A stretch of 64,000 nucleotides of DNA from Reyranella sp. (GCA_021732285.1 JAKFVH010000288.1:1-64000), one strand, 5' to 3'. Positions 47,361-58,845 are shown, numbered from the stretch's first letter. The notes: generated from the sequence alone by a model not told the origin. Made by a program: numbers and translations.

Positions 47361-48281
47361 ATGAGCAGCGATAGCCAAGCACTCGCACCTGCCAGCAGCC
47401 GTCTCGTCGAGCGCATCGCGCTTCGCCTGACGTTGCCGGCGGTCCTGCTGGCGGTCCCGATCCTGGTCTTCCTCGCGATCTTCTTCTTCTACCCCGCCAT
47501 CAACCTGCTGTTCTTCAGCCTGCTGACCCAGGACGCCAAGGGCGTCGTCGGCCCTCCCCACACGCTGGCGCACTACACGCGGTTCTTCGAGGTCGACCTG
47601 TACCTGCGCGTGTTCTGGAACACGCTGCGCATCAGCCTGGTGACGTCGGCCTTCGCCATCGTGCTGGGCTATCCGGTGGCCATCGTGATGTCGCGCAGCG
47701 GCCCGATCGTGTCGCGCACCATCGCCCTGATCGTCATCGCGCCCTTGATCGTGAGCGTGGTCGTGCGCTCCTACGGCTGGCAGCTGATCCTCGTGAACAG
47801 CCCGAATGGCCTTCTCAACTGGGCGCTGATGTCGATCGGCATCATCAGCGAGCCGCTCGCCATCCTCTATTCCGAGACCGCCGTCGTCATCGGCTCCCTG
47901 CACGTCTTCTTCCCGATGATGGTCCTGCCGCTCGCCTCGGCGCTGGGCAAGATCGATCCCAACCTGGAGGACTGCGCCCGCACCTTGGGTGCGCCGTGGT
48001 GGAAGGTCTTTTTGCGCGTCACCCTGCCGCTCAGCGTGCCGGGGCTGGTCGCAGGCTTCACCCTGGTGTTCTCCCTGACCGCCGGCTCCTTCGTCACGCC
48101 CGTGATCCTGGGCGGTACGACGGCGACGATGCTGGGCAACCTGATCGAGCAGCAGATCTTCGTGGTCTACGACTGGCCGTTCGGCGCCGCCATCGCCATG
48201 GTGCTGGTCCTCGTTGTCTTTGCGATCAACACGCTCTCCATGCGGCTGCTCGAAGGCCGCCGCTTCAGGAGCGTGTCATGA
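47361..48281 (+). CDS. ABC transporter permease (spermidine/putrescine-type)
   Basis: DPNLEDCARTLGAPWWKVFLRVTLPLSVPGLVAG EAA-type motif. Confidence 0.93.
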   Translation: MSSDSQALAPASSRLVERIALRLTLPAVLLAVPILVFLAIFFFYPAINLLFFSLLTQDAKGVVGPPHTLAHYTRFFEVDLYLRVFWNTLRISLVTSAFAIVLGYPVAIVMSRSGPIVSRTIALIVIAPLIVSVVVRSYGWQLILVNSPNGLLNWALMSIGIISEPLAILYSETAVVIGSLHVFFPMMVLPLASALGKIDPNLEDCARTLGAPWWKVFLRVTLPLSVPGLVAGFTLVFSLTAGSFVTPVILGGTTATMLGNLIEQQIFVVYDWPFGAAIAMVLVLVVFAINTLSMRLLEGRRFRSVS

Positions 48282-49081
48282 ACCGCCGCCTGAGCGGCCC
48301 CGGCGCCTGGATCCTCTATTTCATCACGGCGCTGCTGATGGTGTTCATCCTGGCGCCGCTCGCCGTCGTGGTCGCGATGTCGGTGTCTGACAGCTACTTC
48401 GTGAGCTTCCCGCCGCAGGGTTTTACCCTGAAATGGTACGGCAAGATTCTGCAGGATCGCGACTTCCTGGCGGCCTTGCAGCTGAGCGGCCTGCTGGCGT
48501 TCTCGACGACCATGGGCTCGCTGCTGCTTGGCATCCCTGCGGCCATCGCGCTGACGCGCGGCCGCTTCCCCGGCCAGGACCTGCTGAAGGGCCTGGTGCT
48601 CTCGCCCTTGATCTTCCCGGCGCTGGTGACCGGCCTCGCCCTGATGCAGCTCCTGTCGGCCATGGGCTCGGGCGATGCCCGCATCAACCTTTTAATCGGC
48701 CACATCGTCGTCACCTCGCCCTACGTCATCCGCGCCGTCGTCACCAGCCTGCTGCTGGTCGACTACAACCTCGAAGACGCGGCCCGCACCTTGGGCGCGA
48801 ACCGGCTGAAGACGTTCTGGCGCATCACCCTGCCGCAGATCGCCCCGGGCGTCGCGGCCGGTGCGCTGTTCGCCTTCATGGTCTCGTTCGACAACTACCC
48901 GGTGACGATGTGGCTGGCCAACTCCGAGTACAGCCCGGTGCCGCTGGTGCTGATGCGCCAGCTCGTCAACGTCTTCGATCCGTCGGTTCCCGCCATGTCG
49001 ACGGTGATCATCATCCTGGCCGTGGTCGGCGTGCTCATCCTCGAGCGTCTCGTCGGCCTGCGCCGGGCTGCCGCGATGTAA
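48278..49081 (+). CDS. ABC transporter permease
   Basis: DYNLEDAARTLGANRLKTFWRITLPQIAPGVAAG. Confidence 0.93.
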   Translation: MNRRLSGPGAWILYFITALLMVFILAPLAVVVAMSVSDSYFVSFPPQGFTLKWYGKILQDRDFLAALQLSGLLAFSTTMGSLLLGIPAAIALTRGRFPGQDLLKGLVLSPLIFPALVTGLALMQLLSAMGSGDARINLLIGHIVVTSPYVIRAVVTSLLLVDYNLEDAARTLGANRLKTFWRITLPQIAPGVAAGALFAFMVSFDNYPVTMWLANSEYSPVPLVLMRQLVNVFDPSVPAMSTVIIILAVVGVLILERLVGLRRAAAM

Positions 49082-49119
49082 CGAGTAAACGACTGAAGCA
49101 ACAACAGAGGGGCTAAGAC

Positions 49120-50181
49120 ATGTCGGTCAATCGTAGGACAGCGTTCAAGGTTGCAGCCGGAGCAGCGCTTTTCCCGACGATCATCTCTCGTGCGTGGGCG
49201 CAGGAGAAGCAGCTCCATGTCGGCGTCTACAACTCCGCCCTGGGCAAGATCGTCCAGAAGGACGTGATCCCGGAGTTCGAAAAGGCCCACAAGTGCCGCA
49301 TCTTCACCATCGAGGGCGCGACGCTGTCCAACATCGCGGCGCTCCGCGCCACGCGCACCACCCCGAAGTTCAGCGTCATGATGATGGACGATGTCGGCGT
49401 GCCGCAAGCCAAGCAGGAAGAGCTGATCGACAAGCTCGATCCGGCCAAGATCCCCAACCTCGCCAAGGTCTATAAGCGCTTCCTGTTCGAGGACAGCTAC
49501 GGCGTCGGCTTCAACATCTCCAGCGCCGGCATGTTCATCGACCCGAAGGTGACCAAGGGGCTCACCTCCTACGAGCAGATCTTCGAGCCCAAGTTCAAGA
49601 AGCGCATCCTGCTCAACACGCCGCGCAACACCCAGAGCGTGCTGATGCTGATCGTCGCCACGGCGCTCGCCACCGGCAAGCCGTTGAAGGACGCGCAGTA
49701 CCTGATCGACCAGGGCTGGGACAAGCTCGCCCAGCTCAAGCCCAACGTGCTCACGATCTACGACAGCGAGGCGATGGTGATGATGGTGCCGCAGGGCCAG
49801 GCCAGCATCGGCGGCATCGAGTATTCCAAGTCGATCTATCCCCATGCCGCCAAGGGCGTGCCGATCGACATGGCGCAGCTGAAGGAAGGCGCCTTCACCG
49901 GCATCAACAGCATGACCCTGGTGAAGAACGCGCCGGAGCCCGAGCTGGGAGCCGCCTTCATCAACCACATGCTGCAGCCCTCGGTGCTGGAGATGCTGTC
50001 GTCCAGGACCTACGGCGCGCCGTCGGTCGAGGGCATCAACTTCGCGCCCGATGTCGCCAAGTACCTCGCCTATCCGGAGAGCAAGATGGTCGACATGGGC
50101 CTGTTCACGCCGGACTGGAACTTCATCATCCCGCGCCGGCCGGCGGTGCTGGAGCGCTACAACCAGCTTTTCACAAGCTAA
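49120..50181 (+). CDS. ABC transporter extracellular substrate-binding protein
   Basis: Signal-like N-terminus, QKDVIPEFEKAHKCRIFTIEG; between permeases and ATPase. Confidence 0.88.
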   Translation: MSVNRRTAFKVAAGAALFPTIISRAWAQEKQLHVGVYNSALGKIVQKDVIPEFEKAHKCRIFTIEGATLSNIAALRATRTTPKFSVMMMDDVGVPQAKQEELIDKLDPAKIPNLAKVYKRFLFEDSYGVGFNISSAGMFIDPKVTKGLTSYEQIFEPKFKKRILLNTPRNTQSVLMLIVATALATGKPLKDAQYLIDQGWDKLAQLKPNVLTIYDSEAMVMMVPQGQASIGGIEYSKSIYPHAAKGVPIDMAQLKEGAFTGINSMTLVKNAPEPELGAAFINHMLQPSVLEMLSSRTYGAPSVEGINFAPDVAKYLAYPESKMVDMGLFTPDWNFIIPRRPAVLERYNQLFTS

Positions 50182-50305
50182 AGCACATTCCGTTCGGCTG
50201 GAATCAGCCGAACGGAATGTGCCTGTTTCAACCACGATCTCCTCCGCGCGCTTTCCCGATTTAGTGGGACCGCGGCGCGGTCCCACTAAATCGGGAAACG
50301 CTCTA
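50181..50305. repeat. Bipartite double-hairpin element, copy B
   Basis: AGCACATTCCGTTCGGCTG-GAAT-CAGCCGAACGGAATGTGC, 29-nt linker, TTTCCCGATTTAGTGGGACCGCG...CGCGGTCCCACTAAATCGGGAAA, CGCTCTAG. Confidence 0.9.
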
Positions 50306-50309
50306 GCCG

Positions 50310-51407
<1,098 letters not shown>

Positions 51408-51410
51408 AGC

Positions 51411-52130
51411 ATGTCGTCGGCCGTGATGGATACGCTGAGGCCCCGCCGCGCGACCGTCACGCCGGAGCGGCCTCCGCTCCGTGAACCCAAGGTCAGCAGC
51501 ATCGGCACGCGCGCCCTGCTGCTCGAAGCGCCGGGGGCGTTCGAGCTCTGCCTACAGAAGCGAATCTGGGCCGTCGCCCACGAAGTCGAGAGCTGGGCCG
51601 ACGTCGAGGAAGCCGTTTTAGGCGTCACCAACCTTTTAGTGGTCTTCAGCAAGCCACCGCGCGATCTTTTGGCAACCAGGGCCGCGCTGATCGACGCCTG
51701 GCATCGGCTGCCAGAGAAGGCCGTGTCGGGTCGCATCCACGAAATCCCCGTGATCTACGGCGGCGAGCTGGGCTCCGACCTGGCCGCGGTGTCGGCCTAC
51801 TCCGGCCTGCCGCGCGAGGAGATCATCGCCATCCACAGCGCCGGCGAATACACGGTGTGCGCCATCGGCAGCTCGCCGGGCTTCGGCTACCTGCACGGCC
51901 TCGATCCCCGCATATTCATGCCGCGCAAGACCGTGCCCTCGTTGCGCATGCTGAAGGGCACGGTGACCATCGGCGGCATGCAGGCCGGCATCTCGGTGAA
52001 CACCGGCCCAAACGGCTGGAACGCCATCGGCTGGGCGGCGACGCCCATGTTCGACCTCGACAAGACACCGCCCTGCCTGCTGGCGCCCGGCGACCAGGTC
52101 AAATTTTTAGTCGAGCGGATCGAGCTGTGA
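51411..52130 (+). CDS. pxpB: 5-oxoprolinase subunit B / KipI family
   Basis: IPVIYGGELGSDLAAVS; IGSSPGFGYLHGLDPRIFMPRK; upstream of pxpC and pxpA. Confidence 0.92.
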   Translation: MSSAVMDTLRPRRATVTPERPPLREPKVSSIGTRALLLEAPGAFELCLQKRIWAVAHEVESWADVEEAVLGVTNLLVVFSKPPRDLLATRAALIDAWHRLPEKAVSGRIHEIPVIYGGELGSDLAAVSAYSGLPREEIIAIHSAGEYTVCAIGSSPGFGYLHGLDPRIFMPRKTVPSLRMLKGTVTIGGMQAGISVNTGPNGWNAIGWAATPMFDLDKTPPCLLAPGDQVKFLVERIEL

Positions 52131-53101
52131 TCGAGGTTTTGTCCACCCTGCCGTTGAATACGGTGCAGGACCTCGGCCGCTTCGGCGCGCGCCACTATGG
52201 CGTCAGCACGTCCGGGGTGATGGACCCGGTCGCGTTCACCGTCGGCAACGTGCTGCTGGGCAACCCCGACAACGCGGCCGCCATAGAGGTACAAACCTTC
52301 CCCTTCGTCGTGCGCTTCCTCGCCGACACCAACTTCGCGGTGACCGGCGCCGACACGGCCGCGACCTTGGACGACCACGACGTGCCGCCCTGGTGGTCGG
52401 CAACGGCGAAGCGCGGCCAGACCCTGGCCCTGCGACCGCCCGCGAGTGGCGCCCGCGCCTACCTGGCGTTGGCGGGCGGCATCGACGTCCCGGTGATCCT
52501 CGGATCGCGTAGCACGCACCTGCGCAGCGAGTTCGGCGGTTTCGGCGGCCGTTACCTGCAGCAAGGCGACGTGCTGCGCACGCTCGATGGCGAAGGCCAT
52601 GCCGCCCCTTGGAAATCGGGCGGCCTGGGTGTCGTTCCGCCCTCCTTTGCGCTGCCGGCGACGAACGGCCGGGTCCTGCCCGTCCGCGTGCTGAAGGCCG
52701 GCGAATACGACCTGTTCTCCGCGGAGATGCAGGAACGGTTCTGGGCGACCGAGTGGAAGATCACGCACCACAGCGATCGCGGCGGCTACCGGCTCTCCGG
52801 CCAGCCACTCAAGCTCGCAGCGCCCGTCGAACTGCGCTCCTACGGGCTGGTCGCCGGCATCGTCCAGGTGCCGCCCTCCGGCGAGCCGATCATTCAGCTG
52901 AGCGATGCCAACACCGCCGGCGGGTACCCGAAGATCGCGGCGGTGATCGAAGCCGACCTGTGGCGGCTGGGCCAGGCTCGGCTGGGCAGCTTCATCCAGT
53001 TCGAAGAAGCGACTTACGAGGCCGCCGTCGAGGCAATGACGCCGGTCACCGACTACGTCGCCCGCATTCGGCGAACGGCCGATCTCTACCGTTCGCTCTG
53101 A
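52127..53101 (+). CDS. pxpC: 5-oxoprolinase subunit C / KipA family (GTG start)
   Basis: LNTVQDLGRFGARHYGVSTSGVMDPVAFTVGNVLLGN. Confidence 0.93.
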   Translation: MIEVLSTLPLNTVQDLGRFGARHYGVSTSGVMDPVAFTVGNVLLGNPDNAAAIEVQTFPFVVRFLADTNFAVTGADTAATLDDHDVPPWWSATAKRGQTLALRPPASGARAYLALAGGIDVPVILGSRSTHLRSEFGGFGGRYLQQGDVLRTLDGEGHAAPWKSGGLGVVPPSFALPATNGRVLPVRVLKAGEYDLFSAEMQERFWATEWKITHHSDRGGYRLSGQPLKLAAPVELRSYGLVAGIVQVPPSGEPIIQLSDANTAGGYPKIAAVIEADLWRLGQARLGSFIQFEEATYEAAVEAMTPVTDYVARIRRTADLYRSL

Positions 53102-53128
53102 CACCGCATTCACGCAAGGAGGACGCCG

Positions 53129-53896
53129 ATGAAGATCGATCTCAACTCGGACATGGGCGAAGGTTTCGGGGCTTACAAGGTGGGCGATGACGAGGCGCTG
53201 ATCGACGTCGTGTCCTCGGCCAACATCGCCTGCGGCTTCCATGCCGGCGATCCCGTGATCATGGGCCGGACCGTGCAGATGGCGAAGGACCGCAAGGTCT
53301 CGATCGGCGCGCACCCGGGGCTGCCCGACCTCATGGGCTTCGGTCGCCGGGTGATCCAGATGGACAGCTCCGAGCTCGAGAAGCACCTGATCTACCAGAT
53401 CGGCGCGCTGCAGGGCTTGGCCACGGCCGCCGGCCACCGCGTCACGCACGTGAGCTACCATGCCGTGCTCGGCAACATGGCGGTCGACAGCCGCGACATC
53501 GCCGATCTTTTCTCCCACGCCATCAAGCGGATCGACCGCGAGCTGATCGTCTATTCCATGCCGGATACGGAGGTGGAGCGCTCCGCTGAACGCGCCGGCC
53601 TGCGCACCTTGACCCTGTTCCTGGCCGACCGCGCCTACGACGAGCACGGCGCTTTGGTGCCGCGCAAGAAGCCGAACTCCGTCATTACCTCGCCAGAGAC
53701 CGTCGCCGCGCGCGTAAAACAGCTTTTAGACGACGGCAGCGTGACCTCAATCGACGGCAAGCGCGTAAAAGTCCGCGCCCGCTCCATCCTGGTGCACAGC
53801 GACACGCCGGGCTCGGTCGAGCTCGCCCGCACCGTCCGCAAGACCGTCGAGGCCGGCGGCGGCGTGGTGACGCCGGCGAGCGAGTTTTTAGCCTGA
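53129..53896 (+). CDS. pxpA: 5-oxoprolinase subunit A / LamB-YcsF family
   Basis: KIDLNSDMGEGFGAYKVGDDEALIDVVSSANIACGFHAGDP. Confidence 0.97.
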   Translation: MKIDLNSDMGEGFGAYKVGDDEALIDVVSSANIACGFHAGDPVIMGRTVQMAKDRKVSIGAHPGLPDLMGFGRRVIQMDSSELEKHLIYQIGALQGLATAAGHRVTHVSYHAVLGNMAVDSRDIADLFSHAIKRIDRELIVYSMPDTEVERSAERAGLRTLTLFLADRAYDEHGALVPRKKPNSVITSPETVAARVKQLLDDGSVTSIDGKRVKVRARSILVHSDTPGSVELARTVRKTVEAGGGVVTPASEFLA

Positions 53897-53900
53897 AGTC

Positions 53901-54033
53901 GTTCCTCCCCACGCGAAGCGTGGGGAGGTGCCCGCGTAGCGGGCGGAGGGGTCATGATCACCACGACTGATGCCCATGACCCCTCCGTCGGCGTATGACG
54001 CCGACACCTCCCCAGCGAAGCTGGGGAGGAAGG
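53901..54033. repeat. Nested palindromic intergenic element, copy 3
   Basis: TTCCTCCCCACGCGAAGCGTGGGGAGGTG...GGAGGGGTCATGA.../CATGACCCCTCC...CACCTCCCCAGCGAAGCTGGGGAGGAA. Confidence 0.9.
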
Positions 54034-54038
54034 CGACT

Positions 54039-54908
54039 TTAGCCCCAGGCCTGAAGAGCCAGGCCGAAGCGCTGCAGCCCCTGCCACGTCGCGGGCCAGT
54101 TGCCGCGCAGCATGACCGTGACGGTGTCGATGGCGGGCAGGCCCGCCGCCGTCAGCCAGGCGGCAAGATCCTCGGCATTTGCCGGGATGTCGGCGCGCAA
54201 CACGCCGGACGGCGCAGCCTTGGTGGCGGCAGCCACGAGGGCGATGGCCTCGTCCTCGTTCGAAGCCACGACCGGGCCGATGATCATGCCGCGGCCGAAG
54301 GCACGTAGGACGGCGAAGCCGGCGGGCTGCCCGGCGCGATCGACCAGCCAAGCATCGCCGCTCGCAAGAAGACGGTCGATGAGCTCGGAACGATCGGCGC
54401 CGAAGACGGCGGCGTCGAGGGCGCACAGCGCGGCGTGATCCGCTGGCAAGACACGCCGCAGCGGGACATCCGGTGCGGGCGGCAGGACAAACGGTCGCCC
54501 TTGATGCTGTCGCACGAGTCCGGTCGAGACGAAGCCCAGCTTCTCGTAGAGTGGCAGCCCTTCGGCCGTCGCGTTCAGCATCAGCGTACGCGAGCCTGAA
54601 TCGGCGATCAGCGCGTTCATCAGGGCACGGCCGATGCCCCTGCCCTGACGGTCGGGCGCGACCAGGACCAGGCCGATGGTGCCGACGTCGCGGCCGAAGC
54701 TCCATCGCAGGCCGACGCCGATCGTGCTGCCGTCACCGTCGACGGCGGCGATGCCGGCGCCAAGGGCGAGCAGTTGCGCGCAATCCTCCGCACGATGCGG
54801 CCACGACATTTGCTGAGCCAGCCCGTGCATCGCCGCAAGGTTCCCGGCATGCATCGGCCGCAGCGTTGTCTCGGCGCTTTGAGCGCGCACTTTCAAATCG
54901 TCGTTCAT
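54039..54908 (-). CDS. GNAT family N-acetyltransferase
   Basis: IGLVLVAPDRQGRGIGRALMNALI. Confidence 0.9.
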   Translation of the reverse strand: MNDDLKVRAQSAETTLRPMHAGNLAAMHGLAQQMSWPHRAEDCAQLLALGAGIAAVDGDGSTIGVGLRWSFGRDVGTIGLVLVAPDRQGRGIGRALMNALIADSGSRTLMLNATAEGLPLYEKLGFVSTGLVRQHQGRPFVLPPAPDVPLRRVLPADHAALCALDAAVFGADRSELIDRLLASGDAWLVDRAGQPAGFAVLRAFGRGMIIGPVVASNEDEAIALVAAATKAAPSGVLRADIPANAEDLAAWLTAAGLPAIDTVTVMLRGNWPATWQGLQRFGLALQAWG

Positions 54909-54914
54909 GACGTC

Positions 54915-56981
54915 TTACAGGACCATGCACAGGCGAAGGGCATCGTAGATGGCGGCGTGGACGCTACGGCTGGTGACGGCGTCGCCGATACGGTGCAGCT
55001 CGAAGGCGCCGTCGGTTGGCGTCCGACGCTGCGGCTCGCCATCGAGCAGGGCGTCGATGTCGGTGATCCCGCCGTTGATCGAACCGGCGCGCAGGGCATC
55101 GAAAGTCTCCGTCATCGGCACGGTGCCGTTCTCGATCACGACCTGCGGCGTGCGCAGCTCCAGGGTCGTGCCCGTGAGCTCGTGGCGGAAGGTCGCCACC
55201 AGGCCGTTGCCCGACGGCCGCACGCGCTCGAGCTGATGGTCGATGGTGGTGCGCACGCCATGCTCGGCGAAGCGCTTCCGGTAGACGACACGGGCGTTGT
55301 ATTCCATCTCCAGGCCCATGTTGTCGTCGAGGGTGACGAACTGTACGGCGCGGCCCTGTTCGGCGAGGTGCAGCGCGGCCGATACCGCCTGGTGGCGACC
55401 GGTGCCGTCGTAGACGATCACCTCGTCTTTCGCCGCGGTGGTGCCGGAGAGGACGTCCCATACCGTGGTGCAATGCTCGGCGCCGTCGAGCCAGCCGGTA
55501 TCGGGCATGCCGCCGGTGGCGACGATCACCGCGTCGGGCTTTTCGCGCAGCACGTCGTCGGCCGTGGCATAGGTGTTGAGGCGGACATCGACGCCCAGTC
55601 GCGCCAGCTCGGCGGTACGCCAGTCGACGATGGCTATCAGGTCGCGCCGCCAGGTCGCGCGGACGGCCAGCAGCAGCTGGCCGCCCAACTGGCTGGCTGC
55701 TTCGAACAGCACGACCTTATGGCCGCGCTCGGCGGCGACCCGGGCCGCTTCGAGCCCGCCCGGCCCACCGCCCACGACCACGACCTTGCGGCCGGGCCGC
55801 GGTGACGGCGGCACGATCTGCGGCAGGATCTGCTCGCGCCCGGTCGCCGGGTTATGGATGCAGGCGAGCTTTTTATACATGCAGTGCGAGGCGCCGACGC
55901 ATGGGCGAATGCGTTCCTCCTCGCCGCGCATCAGCTTGTTGACGATCTGCGGATCGGCCATGTGGGCGCGCGTCATCGCCACCATGTCCAAAAGGTTCTC
56001 GGCGATGGCATGGCGCGCGGTGGCGATGTCGGGGATGCGCGCGGCGTGGAAGACCGGCAGGCCGACCTCGCGCTTGAAGGCGCCGACCTTGGCCAGGAAC
56101 GGCGCCAGCGGCTGGGACATGCCGGGCATGTTGTGCTCGGCCAGCGACAGGTCGGTGTCCATGCGGCCGAAGATGGCGTTGAAGAAGTCGATATGGCCCT
56201 CGCGTTCGAACAGCTGGGCGATCCGCACGCACTCCTCGAAACCGATGCCCTCCTCGATGTCCTCGTCGACGACGAAGCGGATGCCGACGATGTAATCGTC
56301 GCCGACCCGCTTGCGGATGGCCTCGTGCACCATCAGGCCGAAGCGCGCGCGGTTCTCCAGCGAGCCGCCGAAGGCGTCGGTACGCCGGTTGGTGCGCGGC
56401 GACAGGAACTGGCCGATCAGATGGCCTCCGGTCACGGTCTCACAGCCGTCGAGCCCGCCCTCCTTGCAGCGCACCGCGGCGGCGGCGTAGTCGGCGATGA
56501 TGCGGTCGATGTCATCCCGGTCCATCTCGCGCGGGAAGTCGCGATGGCGCCGCTCGCGGATCGCGGTCGGCGCCACGGTCGGCAGCCAGTTCATGGCAGC
56601 CGAGGTGGCGCGCCGGCCGAGATGCGAGATCTGGCACATGATCGCCGCGCCATGGCCGTGGATGCGCGACGAGAAGGCTTTTAGGTCGGGAATGATGGCG
56701 TCACTCGACATGTCGATCTGGCCGCCGCCCCAGCTCGAATCACGCGCCACCATCGAGGAGCCGCCGAACATGGTAAGCGCGATGCCACCCTTGGCCTTCT
56801 CCTCGTGGTAGCGCTGGTAGCGCTCCTTGGGCAGCCCGCCCTCGTCGATGGTGGCGGCGTGGCTGGTGCTCATGATGCGGTTGCGCAACGTAAGGCCCTT
56901 CAGGCGGAAGGGTTGCAGCAGCGGATCGCGCAGGCGCGGCGGGGCCTTGTCCAAAAGATCGGCGGGGCTGGCGGTCGGCAT
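54915..56981 (-). CDS. Old yellow enzyme / 2,4-dienoyl-CoA reductase-type NADH:flavin oxidoreductase
   Basis: N-terminal TIM barrel (LKGLTLRNRIMSTSH); CVGASHCMYKKLACIHNP; VVVVGGGPGGLEAARVAAERGHKVVLFEA. Confidence 0.95.
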   Translation of the reverse strand: MPTASPADLLDKAPPRLRDPLLQPFRLKGLTLRNRIMSTSHAATIDEGGLPKERYQRYHEEKAKGGIALTMFGGSSMVARDSSWGGGQIDMSSDAIIPDLKAFSSRIHGHGAAIMCQISHLGRRATSAAMNWLPTVAPTAIRERRHRDFPREMDRDDIDRIIADYAAAAVRCKEGGLDGCETVTGGHLIGQFLSPRTNRRTDAFGGSLENRARFGLMVHEAIRKRVGDDYIVGIRFVVDEDIEEGIGFEECVRIAQLFEREGHIDFFNAIFGRMDTDLSLAEHNMPGMSQPLAPFLAKVGAFKREVGLPVFHAARIPDIATARHAIAENLLDMVAMTRAHMADPQIVNKLMRGEEERIRPCVGASHCMYKKLACIHNPATGREQILPQIVPPSPRPGRKVVVVGGGPGGLEAARVAAERGHKVVLFEAASQLGGQLLLAVRATWRRDLIAIVDWRTAELARLGVDVRLNTYATADDVLREKPDAVIVATGGMPDTGWLDGAEHCTTVWDVLSGTTAAKDEVIVYDGTGRHQAVSAALHLAEQGRAVQFVTLDDNMGLEMEYNARVVYRKRFAEHGVRTTIDHQLERVRPSGNGLVATFRHELTGTTLELRTPQVVIENGTVPMTETFDALRAGSINGGITDIDALLDGEPQRRTPTDGAFELHRIGDAVTSRSVHAAIYDALRLCMVL

Positions 56982-56997
56982 GGGGTTGCCTCTTTGG

Positions 56998-58845
56998 TTA
57001 GGCTCGACGGAGGGGCACGATCACGGCGCTGGTTCGCGAAGATTGCTGCGCCAAAAGCTCCTGCTCCGTGCGATGGCAATGCACGTCGGAGCCCTTGGCG
57101 AAGCGCCGCAGCGGCGGCGGCTCGGTTTCGCACGATCCGGCGCGGACCGGGCAGCGCGCGACGAAGGCGCAACGATCGGATTGGCTGGGGCGCGCCGGCT
57201 CGCCGCGCGCTTCGGCAAGGCGCGTCGCGTCGATGCCGTCGAGCCAGCCGGGCCGGAGTTCCGGTATCGAGGAGGCGAGGAGGTCGGCATAGGGATGCTG
57301 CGGCGCCTGCATGACCACGCCGCCGGGGCCACGCTCCATCATCTGGCCGGCATAAAGGATCATCACCTCGTCGCAGACGGCGCGCACCGTCGCGAGATCG
57401 TGGCTGATGAACATCAGCGCCAGGCCGAGCTCGCGGCGCAGCTCGGCCAGCAGTTCCAGGATCGCCGCACCCACGACCGTGTCGAGCGACGACGTGACCT
57501 CGTCGCACAGGATCAGCGCGGGTTCGGCTGCCAGAGCCCGGGCGAGATTGACGCGTTGCTTCTGGCCGCCCGACAGCTCACTGGGCAGGCGATCAAGCAG
57601 CGCCATTGGCAGCTTCACGAGGTCGAGCAATCGCCGCACCCGGCGCCGCTGCTCGCCGCGCGACAGGCGGTGATAGAAGGCGAGCGGCCGGCTCAGGATG
57701 TGCTCGACGCTGTGCGCCGGGTTGAGGGCCGTGTCGGCCGCCTGGAAGACGATCTGGATGCGCCGCAGCTCTTCCAGGCCACGCGCCTCCAATGTCGGCG
57801 CCAGCGCCACGCCGTCCAGCTTCATGGTGCCGGCGGCGGCCGGCAACAGGCCGGCGATGACGCGCGCCAGGGTACTCTTGCCCGAGCCGGATTCGCCGAT
57901 GATGCCGAGCGCCGAACCGGCGCGGATTTCCAGGCTTATGTCGCGCAGAACGGGCATCGGCAGCCGGCCCTGCCGGTCAATCCGGCCGTAACCCGCGATC
58001 AGGCCGTTCACTTCCAGCAGCGGGGCCTCCGCCGTCTCCGGCTGCGGCGGCGATTGCTGCGGCCTGGGGGCGGCAGCCGCGAGCAGGCTTTTAGTGTAGC
58101 TGTCGGCTGGCGCCGCCAGGATCTGGCCCGTCGGGCCGACCTCGCGCATGGCGCCGTCGCGCAACACGATGATGCGGTCGGCGATCTGCGCCACCACGGC
58201 AAGGTCGTGCGAAACGTAGACCGCAGTCGTGTGGCGCTCGCGCACGGCCTCGCGGAAGGCGCGCAGCACCTCGACCTGCGTGGTGACGTCGAGCGCGGTG
58301 GTCGGCTCGTCGAAGATCACCAGCTCGGGGTCGGTCATCAGCGCCATCGCCGCCATCAGCCGCTGCAGCTGGCCACCCGAGACCTGATGGGGATAGCGCG
58401 CGCCGATGCTATCCGGATCGGGCAGCGCCAGTGCGCGGAAGATGTCACGCGCCTTCGCCTCGGCCGCGGCGCGCGGCATCAGCCCGCGCATGCGCACCCC
58501 TTCCGTCACCTGGTCCATCAGGCGCAGCGAGGGATTGAAGGCGGCGGCAGCGCTCTGCGCCACGTAAGCGACGCGTCGGCCGCGCAGCTGCGACAGTTCG
58601 ACGGGCGACATGGCCGTCACCTCCTCGCCGCCGATGCGCACGCTGCCGCCGGCGATGCGGCAGCCGCGCCGGGCATAACCCAGCAGGGTCAGCGCGATCG
58701 TAGTCTTGCCCGATCCCGATTCGCCGATCAGCGCCAGAACCTCGCTGCGCTCTATCGAGAAGCCGATGTCGCGGACGATGTCGGTCGGCGCGCCGCCGTC
58801 GCCCTGGGCGGTGACATGCAGGCCGGAGACCTCGACCAGCGCCAT
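56998..58845 (-). CDS. Dipeptide/nickel-type ABC transporter, fused tandem ATP-binding protein
   Basis: Two Walker A motifs (GESGSGKTTIA, GESGSGKSTLA) and two signature motifs. Confidence 0.96.
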   Translation of the reverse strand: MALVEVSGLHVTAQGDGGAPTDIVRDIGFSIERSEVLALIGESGSGKTTIALTLLGYARRGCRIAGGSVRIGGEEVTAMSPVELSQLRGRRVAYVAQSAAAAFNPSLRLMDQVTEGVRMRGLMPRAAAEAKARDIFRALALPDPDSIGARYPHQVSGGQLQRLMAAMALMTDPELVIFDEPTTALDVTTQVEVLRAFREAVRERHTTAVYVSHDLAVVAQIADRIIVLRDGAMREVGPTGQILAAPADSYTKSLLAAAAPRPQQSPPQPETAEAPLLEVNGLIAGYGRIDRQGRLPMPVLRDISLEIRAGSALGIIGESGSGKSTLARVIAGLLPAAAGTMKLDGVALAPTLEARGLEELRRIQIVFQAADTALNPAHSVEHILSRPLAFYHRLSRGEQRRRVRRLLDLVKLPMALLDRLPSELSGGQKQRVNLARALAAEPALILCDEVTSSLDTVVGAAILELLAELRRELGLALMFISHDLATVRAVCDEVMILYAGQMMERGPGGVVMQAPQHPYADLLASSIPELRPGWLDGIDATRLAEARGEPARPSQSDRCAFVARCPVRAGSCETEPPPLRRFAKGSDVHCHRTEQELLAQQSSRTSAVIVPLRRA

